Origin: Vulgatibacter incomptus
GTDB taxonomy: Bacteria; Myxococcota; Myxococcia; Myxococcales; Vulgatibacteraceae
Length of the DNA: 64,000 nt
Assembly: GCF_001263175.1 (NCBI RefSeq)
Contig: NZ_CP012332.1
Span: 2,908,501-2,972,500 of the forward strand
Direction: 5' to 3'
Shown: piece after piece, positions 1-8,814 of the stretch
Layout: every line of letters starts with the position of its first letter
How positions within the stretch are numbered: the stretch's first letter is position 1
Notes under the pieces: model-generated
Databases searched by the model: none
What the model saw: only the letters and a program-made list of their open reading frames with translations
What the model was told of the DNA's origin: nothing
Position numbers and translations under genes: made by a program

Positions 1-1
1 C

Positions 2-745
2 GACGGGATGATGGCCGGCGGGATCTTCCCCGCGATCTTCGGCACCGTGCTCCTCGTGCTGCTCATGATCGTCGCCGTGATCCCGGTCGGCGTCCTCACT
101 GCGGTCTACCTCTTCGAGTACGCGCGGCAGGAGTCCTTCTTCGCCCGCGCCGTCCGGAGCGCCGTCTACAACCTCTCCGGCGTCCCCTCGATCGTCTTCG
201 GCCTCTTCGGCGTGGGCTTCTTCATCCAGTTCCTCGGCGGCAACATCGACAGGCTCTTCCTCGACGGACGGATGATGTGGGGCCAGCCGGCGATCCTGTG
301 GTCGGCGCTGACACTTGCGGTGCTGACCCTGCCGGTGGTGATCGTCTCCACCGAGGAGGCGCTCCGCACGGTTCCTCGCGAGCACCGGGAGGCGGCCCTC
401 GCCCTCGGGAGCACGAAGTTCGAGGCGGTCTTCCGGATCGTCCTCCCGCAGGCCATGCCCGGCATCCTGACCGGCGCGATCCTCGCCGTGGCCCGCGGCG
501 CGGGAGAGACCGCGCCCATCCTCTTCACCGGCGCCGCCTACTTCCTGCCCCACCTCCCCACCCACGCCCACGACCAGTTCATGCACCTGGGCTACCACGT
601 CTACGTGCTCGCAACGCAGTCGCCCGACATCGAGGCGACCCGGCCGCTCCTCTACGGGACGGTCCTCGTCCTCCTGCTGGTTACGGTGGTCCTCAACCTC
701 GTCGCCATCACCCTGCGGAACCGCCTCCGGGCGGGCCGCGCCTGA
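2..745 (+). CDS. pstA: Phosphate ABC transporter permease PstA (5' end missing)
   Basis: Inner-membrane permease subunit of the high-affinity Pst phosphate importer. The visible product is very hydrophobic with about five membrane segments, and carries the binding-protein-dependent permease loop around residues 125-165 ([16 protein letters not shown] followed by a proline and GA-rich segment), which docks on the ATPase. The first residues [13 protein letters not shown] correspond to a point inside normal PstA proteins, and the frame stays open to the window edge, so an N-terminal portion, including the first membrane segment, lies outside. Its stop is 8 bases before pstB, as in a pstSCAB-phoU operon. 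Identity is clear from the family pattern and from the neighbours; pstS and pstC are presumably just upstream. Confidence 0.93.
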   Translation, partial: DGMMAGGIFPAIFGTVLLVLLMIVAVIPVGVLTAVYLFEYARQESFFARAVRSAVYNLSGVPSIVFGLFGVGFFIQFLGGNIDRLFLDGRMMWGQPAILWSALTLAVLTLPVVIVSTEEALRTVPREHREAALALGSTKFEAVFRIVLPQAMPGILTGAILAVARGAGETAPILFTGAAYFLPHLPTHAHDQFMHLGYHVYVLATQSPDIEATRPLLYGTVLVLLLVTVVLNLVAITLRNRLRAGRA

Positions 746-753
746 AAGGCCCC

Positions 754-1521
754 ATGCACGAGCCCTCAGCGCCCAAACTCTCCTCCGACAACCTGGAGCT
801 CTGGTACGGCGAGAAGCGCGCCCTCCACGGGATCACCATGGATCTGCCCGAGCGGCGGGTCACCGCGCTCATCGGTCCCTCCGGCTGCGGCAAGTCCACC
901 TATCTGCGCTGCTTCAACCGGATGAACGACCTCATCCCCGGCGTGCGGATCACGGGGCGGGTCACGCTCGACAACGCCGACCTCTACGGCAAGGGCCTCG
1001 ACCCGGTGGAGCTGCGCCGCCGGGTGGGGATGGTCTTCCAGAAGTCCAACCCCTTCCCCAAGACCATCTGGGAGAACGTGGCCTTCGGTCCGCGGATCCT
1101 GGGGCAGAAGAACAAGGCCCGCCTCGACGAGATCGTCGAGCGCTCCCTGCGGAACGCCGCCCTCTGGGACGACGTGAAGGACCGCCTCCAGACCTCCGCC
1201 CTCGGCCTCTCCGGCGGCCAGCAGCAGCGGCTCTGCATCGCCCGGGCCCTCGCCGTGGAGCCGGAGGTGCTCCTCATGGACGAGCCGGCCAGCGCCCTCG
1301 ACCCCATCGCCACCGCCCGCATCGAGGAGCTGATCCACGAGCTCAAGGCGCGCTACACCATCGTGATCGTCACCCACAACATGCAGCAGGCCGCCCGGGT
1401 GAGCGACTACACTGCGTTCTTCTACATGGGCGAGCTGGTCGAGTTCGGCTCGACCGAGACCATCTTCACCAACCCCAAGGTCCGCCGGACCGAGGACTAC
1501 ATCACCGGTCGATTCGGATAG
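754..1521 (+). CDS. pstB: Phosphate ABC transporter ATP-binding protein PstB
   Basis: Cytoplasmic ATPase that powers phosphate import with PstA/PstC. The 255-residue length is normal for PstB. Walker A is GPSGCGKST, the signature is LSGGQQQR, Walker B is [13 protein letters not shown], and the switch histidine is in VTHNMQQA. The phrase [13 protein letters not shown] is characteristic of PstB. The ATG at 754 was chosen because it follows the pstA stop by 8 bases and gives the usual PstB N-terminus; the frame is open further upstream but only as an overlap with pstA. Followed 9 bases later by phoU, so the three genes are surely co-transcribed. Confidence 0.97.
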   Translation: MHEPSAPKLSSDNLELWYGEKRALHGITMDLPERRVTALIGPSGCGKSTYLRCFNRMNDLIPGVRITGRVTLDNADLYGKGLDPVELRRRVGMVFQKSNPFPKTIWENVAFGPRILGQKNKARLDEIVERSLRNAALWDDVKDRLQTSALGLSGGQQQRLCIARALAVEPEVLLMDEPASALDPIATARIEELIHELKARYTIVIVTHNMQQAARVSDYTAFFYMGELVEFGSTETIFTNPKVRRTEDYITGRFG

Positions 1522-1530
1522 AGTGGAGCC

Positions 1531-2208
1531 ATGTTCCATACGGACAAGATCTACGAAGCCGAGCTCACCGAGCTCCGGGAAAAGCTCCTCACCGTAGGGG
1601 GGATCGTCGAGCAGGCGATCGTGCGCTCGGTCCAGGCACTCGCGGAGCGGGACTCCGCCCTCGCACGGGCCGTCGTCGCCGACGACCGGCGGGTCAACCT
1701 CCTCGAGGTGGAGATCGACGAGCTCTGCCTACGGATGCTCGCGCTTCGGCAGCCTGCGGCCTCCGATCTGCGCTTCATCACCATTGCGCTCAAGATCGTC
1801 ACCGACCTCGAGCGCATCGGCGACCTCGCCGTCAACGTCGCCGAGCGGGCCATCCAGCTCAACGAGCAGCCGCCGGTGCGGCCCTACGTCGACATCCCCC
1901 GCATGGCGGAGATCGCCGAGGACATGCTCAAGAAGGCCCTCGACGCCTTCGTCGCCAGCGACGCCGCCAAGGCCCGCGAGGTCCTCGAGCAGGACAACGA
2001 GGTCGACGAGCTCTACCACATGGTCTTCCGCGAGCTCGTGGAGATCATGACCGCCGAGCCCAGCGTGACCGCGCGGGGCATGGCGATCCTCTTCATCGCC
2101 AAGCATCTCGAGCGCATCGCCGACCACGCGACCAACGTGGCCGAGATGGTGATCTTCTACGTCGAAGGCCGCGACGTGCGGCACCCGAAGAGCCGCGTCC
2201 TGGCGTAG
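1531..2208 (+). CDS. phoU: Phosphate transport regulator PhoU
   Basis: PhoU is the cytoplasmic helical-bundle protein that couples the Pst transporter to the PhoR/PhoB two-component system and limits phosphate uptake. The 225-residue product has the two repeated PhoU three-helix domains; the metal-binding type motif appears twice, as DLERIGDLAVNVAE and as HLERIADHATNVAE. A GGAG sequence lies just before the ATG. It is the last gene of the operon: a 10-bp hairpin follows after 8 bases and the next gene is convergent. PhoR is not in the window; a PhoB-type gene lies about 23 kb downstream. Confidence 0.96.
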   Translation: MFHTDKIYEAELTELREKLLTVGGIVEQAIVRSVQALAERDSALARAVVADDRRVNLLEVEIDELCLRMLALRQPAASDLRFITIALKIVTDLERIGDLAVNVAERAIQLNEQPPVRPYVDIPRMAEIAEDMLKKALDAFVASDAAKAREVLEQDNEVDELYHMVFRELVEIMTAEPSVTARGMAILFIAKHLERIADHATNVAEMVIFYVEGRDVRHPKSRVLA

Positions 2209-2216
2209 GTTTTCGC

Positions 2217-2243
2217 GCGTCGCTGGTCGTTTTCCAGCGACGC
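2217..2243. terminator. Hairpin between convergent phoU and asparaginase genes
   Basis: Perfect inverted repeat with arms GCGTCGCTGG and CCAGCGACGC around a 7-base loop TCGTTTT. It fills nearly the whole gap between two convergent stop codons, so it can act as a bidirectional terminator. There is a short TTTT before the stem (useful for the - strand transcript) but no U-run after it on the + side. Confidence 0.7.
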
Positions 2244-2246
2244 CCG

Positions 2247-3128
2247 TCAGGGCTCGAAGGCCGACGACTCCTTGCCGTCGACGTCGATCGAAGCGCGGCT
2301 CATCCGGGCCGCGTTCGTGGCGTAGCCCAGCCGCCCATGGCGGTCGACCGCGATGATCCCGCCCTCGCCGTTCACGCGACGAAGCTCGCGGAGCGCGTTT
2401 GCCGCCGCGACGTCCGCGGGCTCCCCTGCCGCTATGCGATCGCAGACGTGCTTCGACAGCACCACCCGGATAATCGCCTCTCCCTGCCCCGTCGCCGACA
2501 CGGCGCCCGCCGCGTCGTCTGCGTAGAGGCCGCAGCCCGGCAACGGCGAATCGCCGACCCTCCCGGCGCGCTTCCCGCTCGTCCCCCCGGTCGAGGTCGC
2601 CGCCGCCACCCTCCCCGCAGCGTCGATCGCCACCGCCCCCACCGTCCCCGGCTTCGGCGCGATGAGCCTCGCGCGCTCCTGGCGCCACCGATCCAGGGCC
2701 CGCTGCGTGACCAGGAGCGAGGGCGGATGCGGCGCGACTCCCTGCTCCCGGGCGAACCGCTCGGCCCCATGCGCCGCGAGCAATACATGGGGTGAACGAT
2801 CCATCACCAGCCGTGCCAGCCGGATCGGGTTCCTCACCGTGCGCACCGCTGCCACCGCCCCGGCGCGCAGCGAGGTGCCTTCCATGATCGCCGCGTCCAG
2901 CTCGACGTCGCCGTCCGCGTTCAGGCACGCGCCCGTCCCCGCGTTGAACAGCGGGTCGTCCTCCAGCGCCGCACACGCGGCCTCCACGGCGTCGAGGGCG
3001 CTGCCCCCTCCCGTTAGGATCGCGTGACCGATCCGCGCCGCCGCCAGGCAGCCCTCCGCACACGCGAGCGCGCGATCGTCGGAGGCGATCGGACCCGCCC
3101 CCCCGTGGACCAGAATCGAATGAGCCAT
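2247..3128 (-). CDS. Isoaspartyl peptidase/L-asparaginase (Ntn hydrolase)
   Basis: Member of the plant-type asparaginase family (E. coli IaaA type), which hydrolyses L-asparagine and isoaspartyl dipeptides. These enzymes are made as one chain and cleave themselves before a threonine that becomes the nucleophile; here this is the T in PGTVGAVAIDAAG near residue 162, with later family motifs STGGTSGKRAGRVGDSPL and SATGQGEAIIR. The start MAHSILVHGGAGPI is the typical N-terminus. Length 293 is usual. No signal peptide, so probably cytoplasmic. It is a lone gene, convergent with phoU. Confidence 0.93.
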   Translation of the reverse strand: MAHSILVHGGAGPIASDDRALACAEGCLAAARIGHAILTGGGSALDAVEAACAALEDDPLFNAGTGACLNADGDVELDAAIMEGTSLRAGAVAAVRTVRNPIRLARLVMDRSPHVLLAAHGAERFAREQGVAPHPPSLLVTQRALDRWRQERARLIAPKPGTVGAVAIDAAGRVAAATSTGGTSGKRAGRVGDSPLPGCGLYADDAAGAVSATGQGEAIIRVVLSKHVCDRIAAGEPADVAAANALRELRRVNGEGGIIAVDRHGRLGYATNAARMSRASIDVDGKESSAFEP

Positions 3129-3233
3129 GCCTCACGGTAGCACCGCGGCTCAACGCAACCGCAAGCCCGCCGAGCTTTTGACTCTGCGATCTATTGGATG
3201 TTACCTATCTCCATTGCTCCGGAGGGGATCCCC

Positions 3234-5039
3234 ATGTCGCGGAAGCTCATCATTTCACTCGCGCTTTCCCTCGGGATCGTCGGCGGAAGCTGCCTCGCCG
3301 ACATCGAATCCGACTGCGCGACCGACGCCGACTGCCCTGCAGGCCATCGCTGCGAGACCCACGGCGTGAAGATCTGCGTCGCCGACGACGGCGGTGCGGG
3401 CAGCGGGGGAACCGGGGGCAGCGGGAGCGACACGGGCAGCGGTGGCTCTGGCGGGAGCGTCGGCGGCACCGGCGGCTCCAGCGGAAGCGGGCACGAGACC
3501 GTCGATACCGTCCTCCCCGTCGAGGTCTTCGCCAGCGACGAGTTCGCCGCCTACCTCGGGGCCCACGCACGCGCGATCACCGAGCTGCGCTTCCGTACCC
3601 GCTTCGCCGGTATGGAGCCCGAGATCGTCCGCACGCCGGTCGACGCCGACTCGTTCGCGCTTGCAGCGGAATCCGGACGCTCCATCGCCTTCGAGCTGCC
3701 TATCACCCTGCCCAGGACCGAGGGCGCGACCTTCGACCTAGACGTCCAGGCCACCGCCCTCACCCTGGCCGGCGCCCCAGCGCACTTCGCCGCCGCCACC
3801 GCCGAGGTCGACGCGACCGCCCCCGACTCCCTCGCCGCCGTCCGCTTCGTGCTCTCCCTCTCCCCCGACTTCGACTACGACGGCGACGGCTATTCCGACG
3901 TCGTCGACTGCGATCCCGACGACCCGACCATCCACCCCGGCGCCGACGACCCCTGCGACGGCGTCGACCGAAGCTGCAACCCGGGCGTCTGCTACCTCCC
4001 CCTCCCCGCCGGCAAGACCGGCGTCCGCGATATCACCTGCGACGCGACCACGTGTCTTGTGGCCGTTGGGGGCAAGGATGGCGGGAAGGGAGCGATCCTG
4101 CGGTTCGACGCGACGCTGGCGGCGCCGGAGCCGCGGTCGGCGTTCGAGACGGACGATCCGCGGGGTCTCGCAATTCTGTCGTCAAACTCGACAACGCTAT
4201 TTTACGAGGCATCAACAAGGACGATCTCGAGCGTTGGCGCAGACGACAGCGCGGGGAGGCAGTTTCTTGTCGGAGCGGGCCTTCGAGGCGTAATTTCGAC
4301 TTCGCCGTTCGAGACAATGGCTTTTGCCTCGTTCGCGAGTGCACCGAGGTTACTGTCATTTGCGCCCACCGCACTCGCGGGTGCTCCCGGCGATCTCGAA
4401 TGCGACGCGGGAGCGGAAGCGTGCACATTCATTCGGCTTGAGAATCTCTCAGATGGCGAATCAACGCTCGGGAACACCGCAACACCGAGTCGGATCGTCA
4501 CTCGTCACACTGACTCGAATACCGACGGGATTGTTTACATCACTTTCCGCGAAGACAATCGTCTGGGTATAGCTACAGTCGACGCCGGGACCCGCCAGCT
4601 TGTTCCTGGCGCTTCGGGCCTACTCCATGCTCTCGCCACTGAACGACCGCGAGCACTTCACCTGAGCTCGAACGCAAAGGTTCTCTACGTCGCCGGTGGA
4701 ATCGAATCGAACGGTGAGGCAGCCGCCATTTCTACCGGTCGGCTTCCTTCTAGCCACACCTCCACACCCTTCGATCTGCCTGCCGGCACCTGCCCGAGCG
4801 CCCTGAAGGTAATTGGATCCAAGCTCTTCGTCGCCGACGACTGCCAGGGCCGTGTCTGGGAGCTCGCGCTAGGCGCCGACGGACTTCCCGCAGCCGGCTT
4901 CGCGCCCGTCGAGCACGCGCTCCCGGGCTGCACCAAGCCGTCGATGCTCGCCAGCGTCCCGGCATCGGGCCAAGCCTCCGCAGCCCTCCTCGTCGGTTGC
5001 GCCGACGCGGACCGCATCGTCGTTCTCGGCCGCGACTAG
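3234..5039 (+). CDS. MopE-type metal-binding-motif lipoprotein
   Basis: Exported lipoprotein of unknown role. The ATG at 3234 follows GGAGGGG at good spacing and gives a signal peptide ending in a lipobox (IVGGSC). A Cys-rich stretch follows (C at about residues 28-49), then a Gly/Ser linker, then at about residues 215-250 a calcium-type DxDxDGYSD segment joined to DCDPDDPTIHPGA, the 'putative metal-binding motif' seen in MopE-like surface proteins. The C-terminal half looks like repeated beta strands of a propeller. From about base 4170 to 4620 base composition drops from near 70% GC to around 50-57% GC without breaking the frame, suggesting a replaced domain. Stand-alone gene. Confidence 0.75.
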   Translation: MSRKLIISLALSLGIVGGSCLADIESDCATDADCPAGHRCETHGVKICVADDGGAGSGGTGGSGSDTGSGGSGGSVGGTGGSSGSGHETVDTVLPVEVFASDEFAAYLGAHARAITELRFRTRFAGMEPEIVRTPVDADSFALAAESGRSIAFELPITLPRTEGATFDLDVQATALTLAGAPAHFAAATAEVDATAPDSLAAVRFVLSLSPDFDYDGDGYSDVVDCDPDDPTIHPGADDPCDGVDRSCNPGVCYLPLPAGKTGVRDITCDATTCLVAVGGKDGGKGAILRFDATLAAPEPRSAFETDDPRGLAILSSNSTTLFYEASTRTISSVGADDSAGRQFLVGAGLRGVISTSPFETMAFASFASAPRLLSFAPTALAGAPGDLECDAGAEACTFIRLENLSDGESTLGNTATPSRIVTRHTDSNTDGIVYITFREDNRLGIATVDAGTRQLVPGASGLLHALATERPRALHLSSNAKVLYVAGGIESNGEAAAISTGRLPSSHTSTPFDLPAGTCPSALKVIGSKLFVADDCQGRVWELALGADGLPAAGFAPVEHALPGCTKPSMLASVPASGQASAALLVGCADADRIVVLGRD

Positions 5040-5177
5040 CGCCGGCCCATTCGAACGAAACCGCGGAGTTGGCGAAAGCCCCGCCGGCTCCAGCGCGAGT
5101 GCGTGCGGAACGCCCGAGCCACATTCGAGCGCCATCTGCCCCGCTGAGAACGGATTGCCGACACGCACTCCAGCGTG

Positions 5178-5202
5178 ACGACGGTCGATGTCAGACCGTC
5201 GT
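5178..5202. promoter_or_regulatory. 9-bp inverted repeat upstream of HNH gene
   Basis: Perfect arms ACGACGGTC and GACCGTCGT around a 7-base centre that contains the first possible ATG (5188) of the HNH gene. No U-run follows. It could be an operator, or a hairpin acting on the 3' end of the lipoprotein gene or on the leader of the nuclease mRNA. Confidence 0.4.
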
Positions 5203-5217
5203 GAGACCATCGGAGGC

Positions 5218-6891
5218 ATGGAATCCTCCGGTACGAACGAGCCTCTGGCCTCGGGCCCATCCACCTTCGTTCCGTTCGACTTCTCCGCGCTGGAGCGCGT
5301 CGGCGAGGAGATCGCCGAGGTCGCGGCCCGAATCGACGCGGCAAACTGGCGCCTCCTGACGCTCGTCCGGGAATTCGACGAGAGGAAGGGATGGGGCAAC
5401 CAAGGAGCGCTCACCTGCGCCCACTGGCTCTCGTGGCGCATCGGCCTCGACCGCGGCGCCGCTCGTGAGAAGGTCCGCGTCGCCCGTGCCCTCGGACGGC
5501 TTCCCCTCGTAGACGACGCCATGCGACGCGGCCTCCTCAGCTACTCCAAGGCTCGCGCCATCACCCGCGTCGCCACGCCGGAGAACGAGGACGCCCTGAT
5601 CGCCCTCGCCCGCACCGCGACCGGTAGCCAGATGGAGCGGATCACCCGCAGCTACCGCACCGTCCTGGAGCGAGGCGAAGACGGCCGCATTCCCGAGGTC
5701 GACACCGAACGCTGGGTCCGCGCCCGACACATCGAGTCAGGGATGATGCGCATCGAAGCCCAGCTCCCGGCAGACGAGGCCGAAGTCGTCCTGAAGGCTC
5801 TCGACGCCATCCGGTACGCCGGCAACGACGCCCTCCGCGCCCAGTCCCAAGCGGCACCAACCGACGCAGCGAACGAAGACGTAGCCGCCGAGGGCGAGGT
5901 CTCTACGGAGGCAGGCGTTTCCGCGGAGGCAGGCGTTTCCGCTGAAGCAGGCGTTTCCGCGGAGGCACGCGTTTCTGCGGAGGCAGGCGTTTCCGCGGAG
6001 GCGGGCGTTTCCGCGGAGGCAGGCGTTTCCGCTGAAGCAGGCGTTCCCGCAAGCGGAGGCGTCACCGCGACACCTGTGGACGTGCCATCCCGGCCCCGAA
6101 GGCGAACCTGGGCACAACAGTCGTTCGATCGCGCGGACGCCCTCCTCGCGCTTTCGGAGAGCGTTCTGCAAGCTCCCCAAGCGATCCGCTCAACGGGCGC
6201 GCCACGCTTCGAGGTCGTCGTCCATGTGGACGCGGATTCCCTGGCGGGGAGGAGCGAGGCGCTGGCGCACCTGGAGGACGGAACGTATCTCCCGATCGAG
6301 ACGGCGGAGCGGCTGAGCTGCGATTCGCCGATTGTCGTGATGACCGTGGATTCGGAGGGGAATCCGCTCGACGTCGGTCGCCGAACCCGGGCGATCCCTC
6401 CGGCGCTGCGCCGGGCTATGCAGAAGCGGGACGGCGGCTGCCGCTTCCCGGGATGCACGCACACGCATTTCGTCGACGGCCATCACGTCGAGCATTGGGC
6501 GAAGGGCGGCGAGACGAAGCTCGACAACCTGGTGCTCCTCTGCCGGCAACACCACCGCCTCGTCCACGAGGAGGGCTTCCGGGTCGAGATGGAGGGCAAG
6601 GCCCCGGCCTTCTTCGACCCGCGCGGCCACCGCCTCGACGGCAGCCCCTACGTCCCGCGCATCGACGACCCCACCGGCCTGGACCGATACGCAGGATTCC
6701 TTTCGTGGCTCGACGCGCAGGAGGGGACGTCCGACCTCGTGGTTCCACCCGGGCCCGACTGCTATCCGTGGGATCTCCCGCTCTGTGTCGACGTCCTCGT
6801 CCAGCGATACGCCGGAGCCCTTCCTCCCCTCGACTATGACCACGCGCGAAACAAGCGCGCACCGTTGTCCGCCTCCACCCTGCTCACCTGA
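5218..6891 (+). CDS. DUF222 / HNH endonuclease family protein (13E12 type)
   Basis: Protein of the DUF222-HNH family, common as repeated genes in actinobacteria and also found in Myxococcota; role in the cell not established, often assumed to be a nuclease or a selfish homing gene. The N-terminal about 200 residues match the DUF222 helical domain. The C-terminal HNH site is near residues 395-445: CRFPGC, then DGHHVEHW, then LCRQHHRLVH, giving the Cys and His residues for zinc and catalysis. Between them is a run of EAGVSA hexapeptides, which looks like a flexible linker. ATG 5218 is used because the other ATG, 5188, sits inside a palindrome; neither start has a well-spaced ribosome site. Confidence 0.87.
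   Translation: MESSGTNEPLASGPSTFVPFDFSALERVGEEIAEVAARIDAANWRLLTLVREFDERKGWGNQGALTCAHWLSWRIGLDRGAAREKVRVARALGRLPLVDDAMRRGLLSYSKARAITRVATPENEDALIALARTATGSQMERITRSYRTVLERGEDGRIPEVDTERWVRARHIESGMMRIEAQLPADEAEVVLKALDAIRYAGNDALRAQSQAAPTDAANEDVAAEGEVSTEAGVSAEAGVSAEAGVSAEARVSAEAGVSAEAGVSAEAGVSAEAGVPASGGVTATPVDVPSRPRRRTWAQQSFDRADALLALSESVLQAPQAIRSTGAPRFEVVVHVDADSLAGRSEALAHLEDGTYLPIETAERLSCDSPIVVMTVDSEGNPLDVGRRTRAIPPALRRAMQKRDGGCRFPGCTHTHFVDGHHVEHWAKGGETKLDNLVLLCRQHHRLVHEEGFRVEMEGKAPAFFDPRGHRLDGSPYVPRIDDPTGLDRYAGFLSWLDAQEGTSDLVVPPGPDCYPWDLPLCVDVLVQRYAGALPPLDYDHARNKRAPLSASTLLT
5908..6051 (+). repeat. 18-bp tandem repeat coding for EAGVSA units
   Basis: Eight head-to-tail copies of an 18-base unit (consensus GAGGCAGGCGTTTCCGCG) inside the HNH gene; individual units differ by single bases (for example GAA for GAG, CGC for GGC). 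The unit is a multiple of three, so copy-number change keeps the frame. It codes for an Ala/Glu/Gly/Val/Ser linker between the DUF222 and HNH parts. Confidence 0.95.
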
Positions 6892-7195
6892 ACCCAGGCC
6901 GGCGTCCCCGGCTTCGGGCTGCCGGCGTGCGGTAAACCTGTAAGCCTCTCATCCGCGGGTGCTTTCGCCACTGCCGTCCTGCGACGGCCGGGAACTGGCC
7001 GCTTCTACGCAAGGCTTTCGTGCGGGTGCAGACCCGCGCCTTTTTCCGCGAGGCTCTCGCGGGGCCCGAGGAAGGGTCGAACTCGCGGCTCGTCCGCGCG
7101 GGCTCTCGAGGTTCCGCCGCCGTCAAATCGAGGCCGAACCCGCACAAGTGCCGAAAAAAGGTGGCAGGAACGATGGACGACCATGACGATCGACG
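6892..7195. other. Intergenic region with a possible terminator
   Basis: Between the HNH gene and the convergent SnoaL-like gene. A short hairpin, arms GCGGGT and ACCCGC with loop GCAG, lies at 7022-7037 and is followed by GCC then TTTTT (7041-7045); this resembles a weak intrinsic terminator for the HNH transcript, 130 bases past its stop. The remaining sequence shows no convincing gene: the small open frames there lack ribosome sites and resemble no family I know. Confidence 0.45.
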
Positions 7196-7771
7196 TCAGC
7201 GCTTGAGGGTCTCCTCGAAACGCGGCTCGATCGTCCGCCTCACGATGCGCCACCGGCCGGCTTCCTTCTTGAATCGATCATGATAGGTGCCGACCACGTG
7301 GACCTCTCGCCCCGTCTCCTTGAACCGGAGGAGCTCGCTCATCGTCGATCGCGCCACCGCGTTGGTCTCGTCCTCGAGCTCGATCGCTGTCGCCGTGACG
7401 TGGAACAACCGGACGTCGAGCTTGGGCATGTTGCCCTCGAGGAAGCCGAAGACGGCCTCCCGCCCGTCGAGGACCCAGGGATTCGGGGGCTGGCGCTCCC
7501 AGACGACGTCTTCACTGAAGAACGCGCGCAGCGTGTCCCACTCCTGATGGTTGATTGCGTCGCTGACCTTCTCGACGAGCTCGCGAATGGCGAGGCGCTC
7601 CAGCAGGTTGCGATCCGCCGACTCCTCATTCACCGCTATCGCTCCTTCAGGGGGTGGTCGGCCCACACCGACGCAAGAAATCGCAAGTGATACCAGTGGC
7701 GCGATCGAGATCGCCCGCCAAACTCCTGAGCTCGTCCCGGTGCCGCCCTTGGCGTTTCGGTGCCTTTTCAT
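7196..7771 (-). CDS. SnoaL-like (NTF2-fold) lipoprotein
   Basis: Exported protein with one NTF2/SnoaL-type cone domain. An N-terminal hydrophobic stretch ends in a lipobox-like LAISC near residue 33. The rest, about 130 residues, has the family pattern: helix AIRELVEKVSDAIN, then HQEWDTLRAFFSEDVVW, DGREAVFGFL, and a final strand pair GTYHDRFKKEAGRWRIVRR. Such domains bind small hydrophobic molecules or act as isomerases or dehydratases; no specific substrate is evident. It is divergent from the LysR gene with 58 bases between starts, so that regulator probably controls it. Confidence 0.8.
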   Translation of the reverse strand: MKRHRNAKGGTGTSSGVWRAISIAPLVSLAISCVGVGRPPPEGAIAVNEESADRNLLERLAIRELVEKVSDAINHQEWDTLRAFFSEDVVWERQPPNPWVLDGREAVFGFLEGNMPKLDVRLFHVTATAIELEDETNAVARSTMSELLRFKETGREVHVVGTYHDRFKKEAGRWRIVRRTIEPRFEETLKR

Positions 7772-7829
7772 GTCCCAGGTTCTAGCGGGCTATCATTCGT
7801 CCGAGAACGACGGGAACGCGCATTCGAGC

Positions 7830-8765
7830 ATGAAGAGAACCGAAAGAATCTCAACCGGTGCCCTCGCCTACCTTCCGATCTTCGTCGCCGTCGCCGAGCA
7901 ACGGAGCTTCTCGGCAGCGTCGCGGATCTTGTCCATGTCGCCGTCTGCGGTGAGTCAGTCGATCGCGCGCCTCGAGCGAGAGCTCGGACTGTCCCTCTTC
8001 GTTCGAACGACGCGTAGCGCCCGGCTCACTGACGCGGGTGCACGGCTGCTCGCGGAGGCCGGTCCCCCTCTCGCGCTCGCGACCGCCGCGCTCACTGCGG
8101 TCAAGGCGGCACGCGACGAGCCGACTGGCGTGCTCCGGTTGAACATTCCGCGCGTCGCATGTCACGTCGCGCTGCCCGAGGCGCTCGCCGAGTTTGGGCG
8201 GCGCCATCCCGCCGTGCGGACGGAAGTGGTGGTGGACAACAACCCGATCGACATCGTGCGGGCCGGCTTCGACGCCGGCGTTCGCACGAGGGATTCGGTG
8301 CACCAGGACATGGTTCGCGTCCGCCTGAGCCCACCCTTGCGGCTGGTCGTCGTCGGCTCGCCGCGCTACTTCGCGCACCGCGGCCGGCCCTCGCATCCCC
8401 AAGAGCTCGTCGACCACGACTGCCTCGGATGGCGTTCGTTCTCCGGCAGCGGCCAGAGTCGCTGGACCTTCGTCGAGGACGGGCAGGAGCTCGAGGTCGG
8501 TGTGAGCGGACCGGTCTTGGCGAACGACGCGGCGCTCCTGATCTCGTGCGCGGAGAAGGACCTCGGCCTGGCCCTTGTCGCAGAGCCCGAGGCACGGCGC
8601 GAGGTCGCTCAGGGGAGCCTCGAGACCGTGCTCGACGATTACTCGATCGAGCTTCCTGGCCTCTTCCTCTACTTTCCTCGGAACGCGCGCGACATGCCGA
8701 AGCTTCGCGCGTTCGTCGACTGCGCCACCGCTCTGCTCGGGCCAGCGTCTCCACCGGGGTCGTAG
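7830..8765 (+). CDS. LysR-family transcriptional regulator
   Basis: DNA-binding regulator of 311 residues. The helix-turn-helix is at about residues 18-50 (FSAASRILSMSPSAVSQSIARLERELG), followed by the helical linker and a periplasmic-binding-like effector domain with motifs GVLRLN, PLRLVVVGSPRYF and GLALVAEPEA. It belongs to the subfamily typified by regulators next to oxidoreductase or hydrolase genes. The ATG at 7830 was chosen because it starts the protein about 16 residues before the HTH, as usual; the frame extends upstream only into the divergent promoter. The divergent SnoaL-like gene is the likely target. Confidence 0.92.
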   Translation: MKRTERISTGALAYLPIFVAVAEQRSFSAASRILSMSPSAVSQSIARLERELGLSLFVRTTRSARLTDAGARLLAEAGPPLALATAALTAVKAARDEPTGVLRLNIPRVACHVALPEALAEFGRRHPAVRTEVVVDNNPIDIVRAGFDAGVRTRDSVHQDMVRVRLSPPLRLVVVGSPRYFAHRGRPSHPQELVDHDCLGWRSFSGSGQSRWTFVEDGQELEVGVSGPVLANDAALLISCAEKDLGLALVAEPEARREVAQGSLETVLDDYSIELPGLFLYFPRNARDMPKLRAFVDCATALLGPASPPGS

Positions 8766-8814
8766 GGCCGAACATCGCCTCCGGTGGCGGTGTCGCGCAC
8801 TACCACTGGAATCC

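Noticed and set aside
2217..2243. Idea that the phoU hairpin is a riboswitch or sRNA
   Set aside because: A simple 10-bp stem between convergent stops is best explained as a terminator.
6959..7186. A 75-residue frame after the HNH gene
   Set aside because: No ribosome site, arginine-rich shadow-like sequence, and it spans a terminator-like hairpin.
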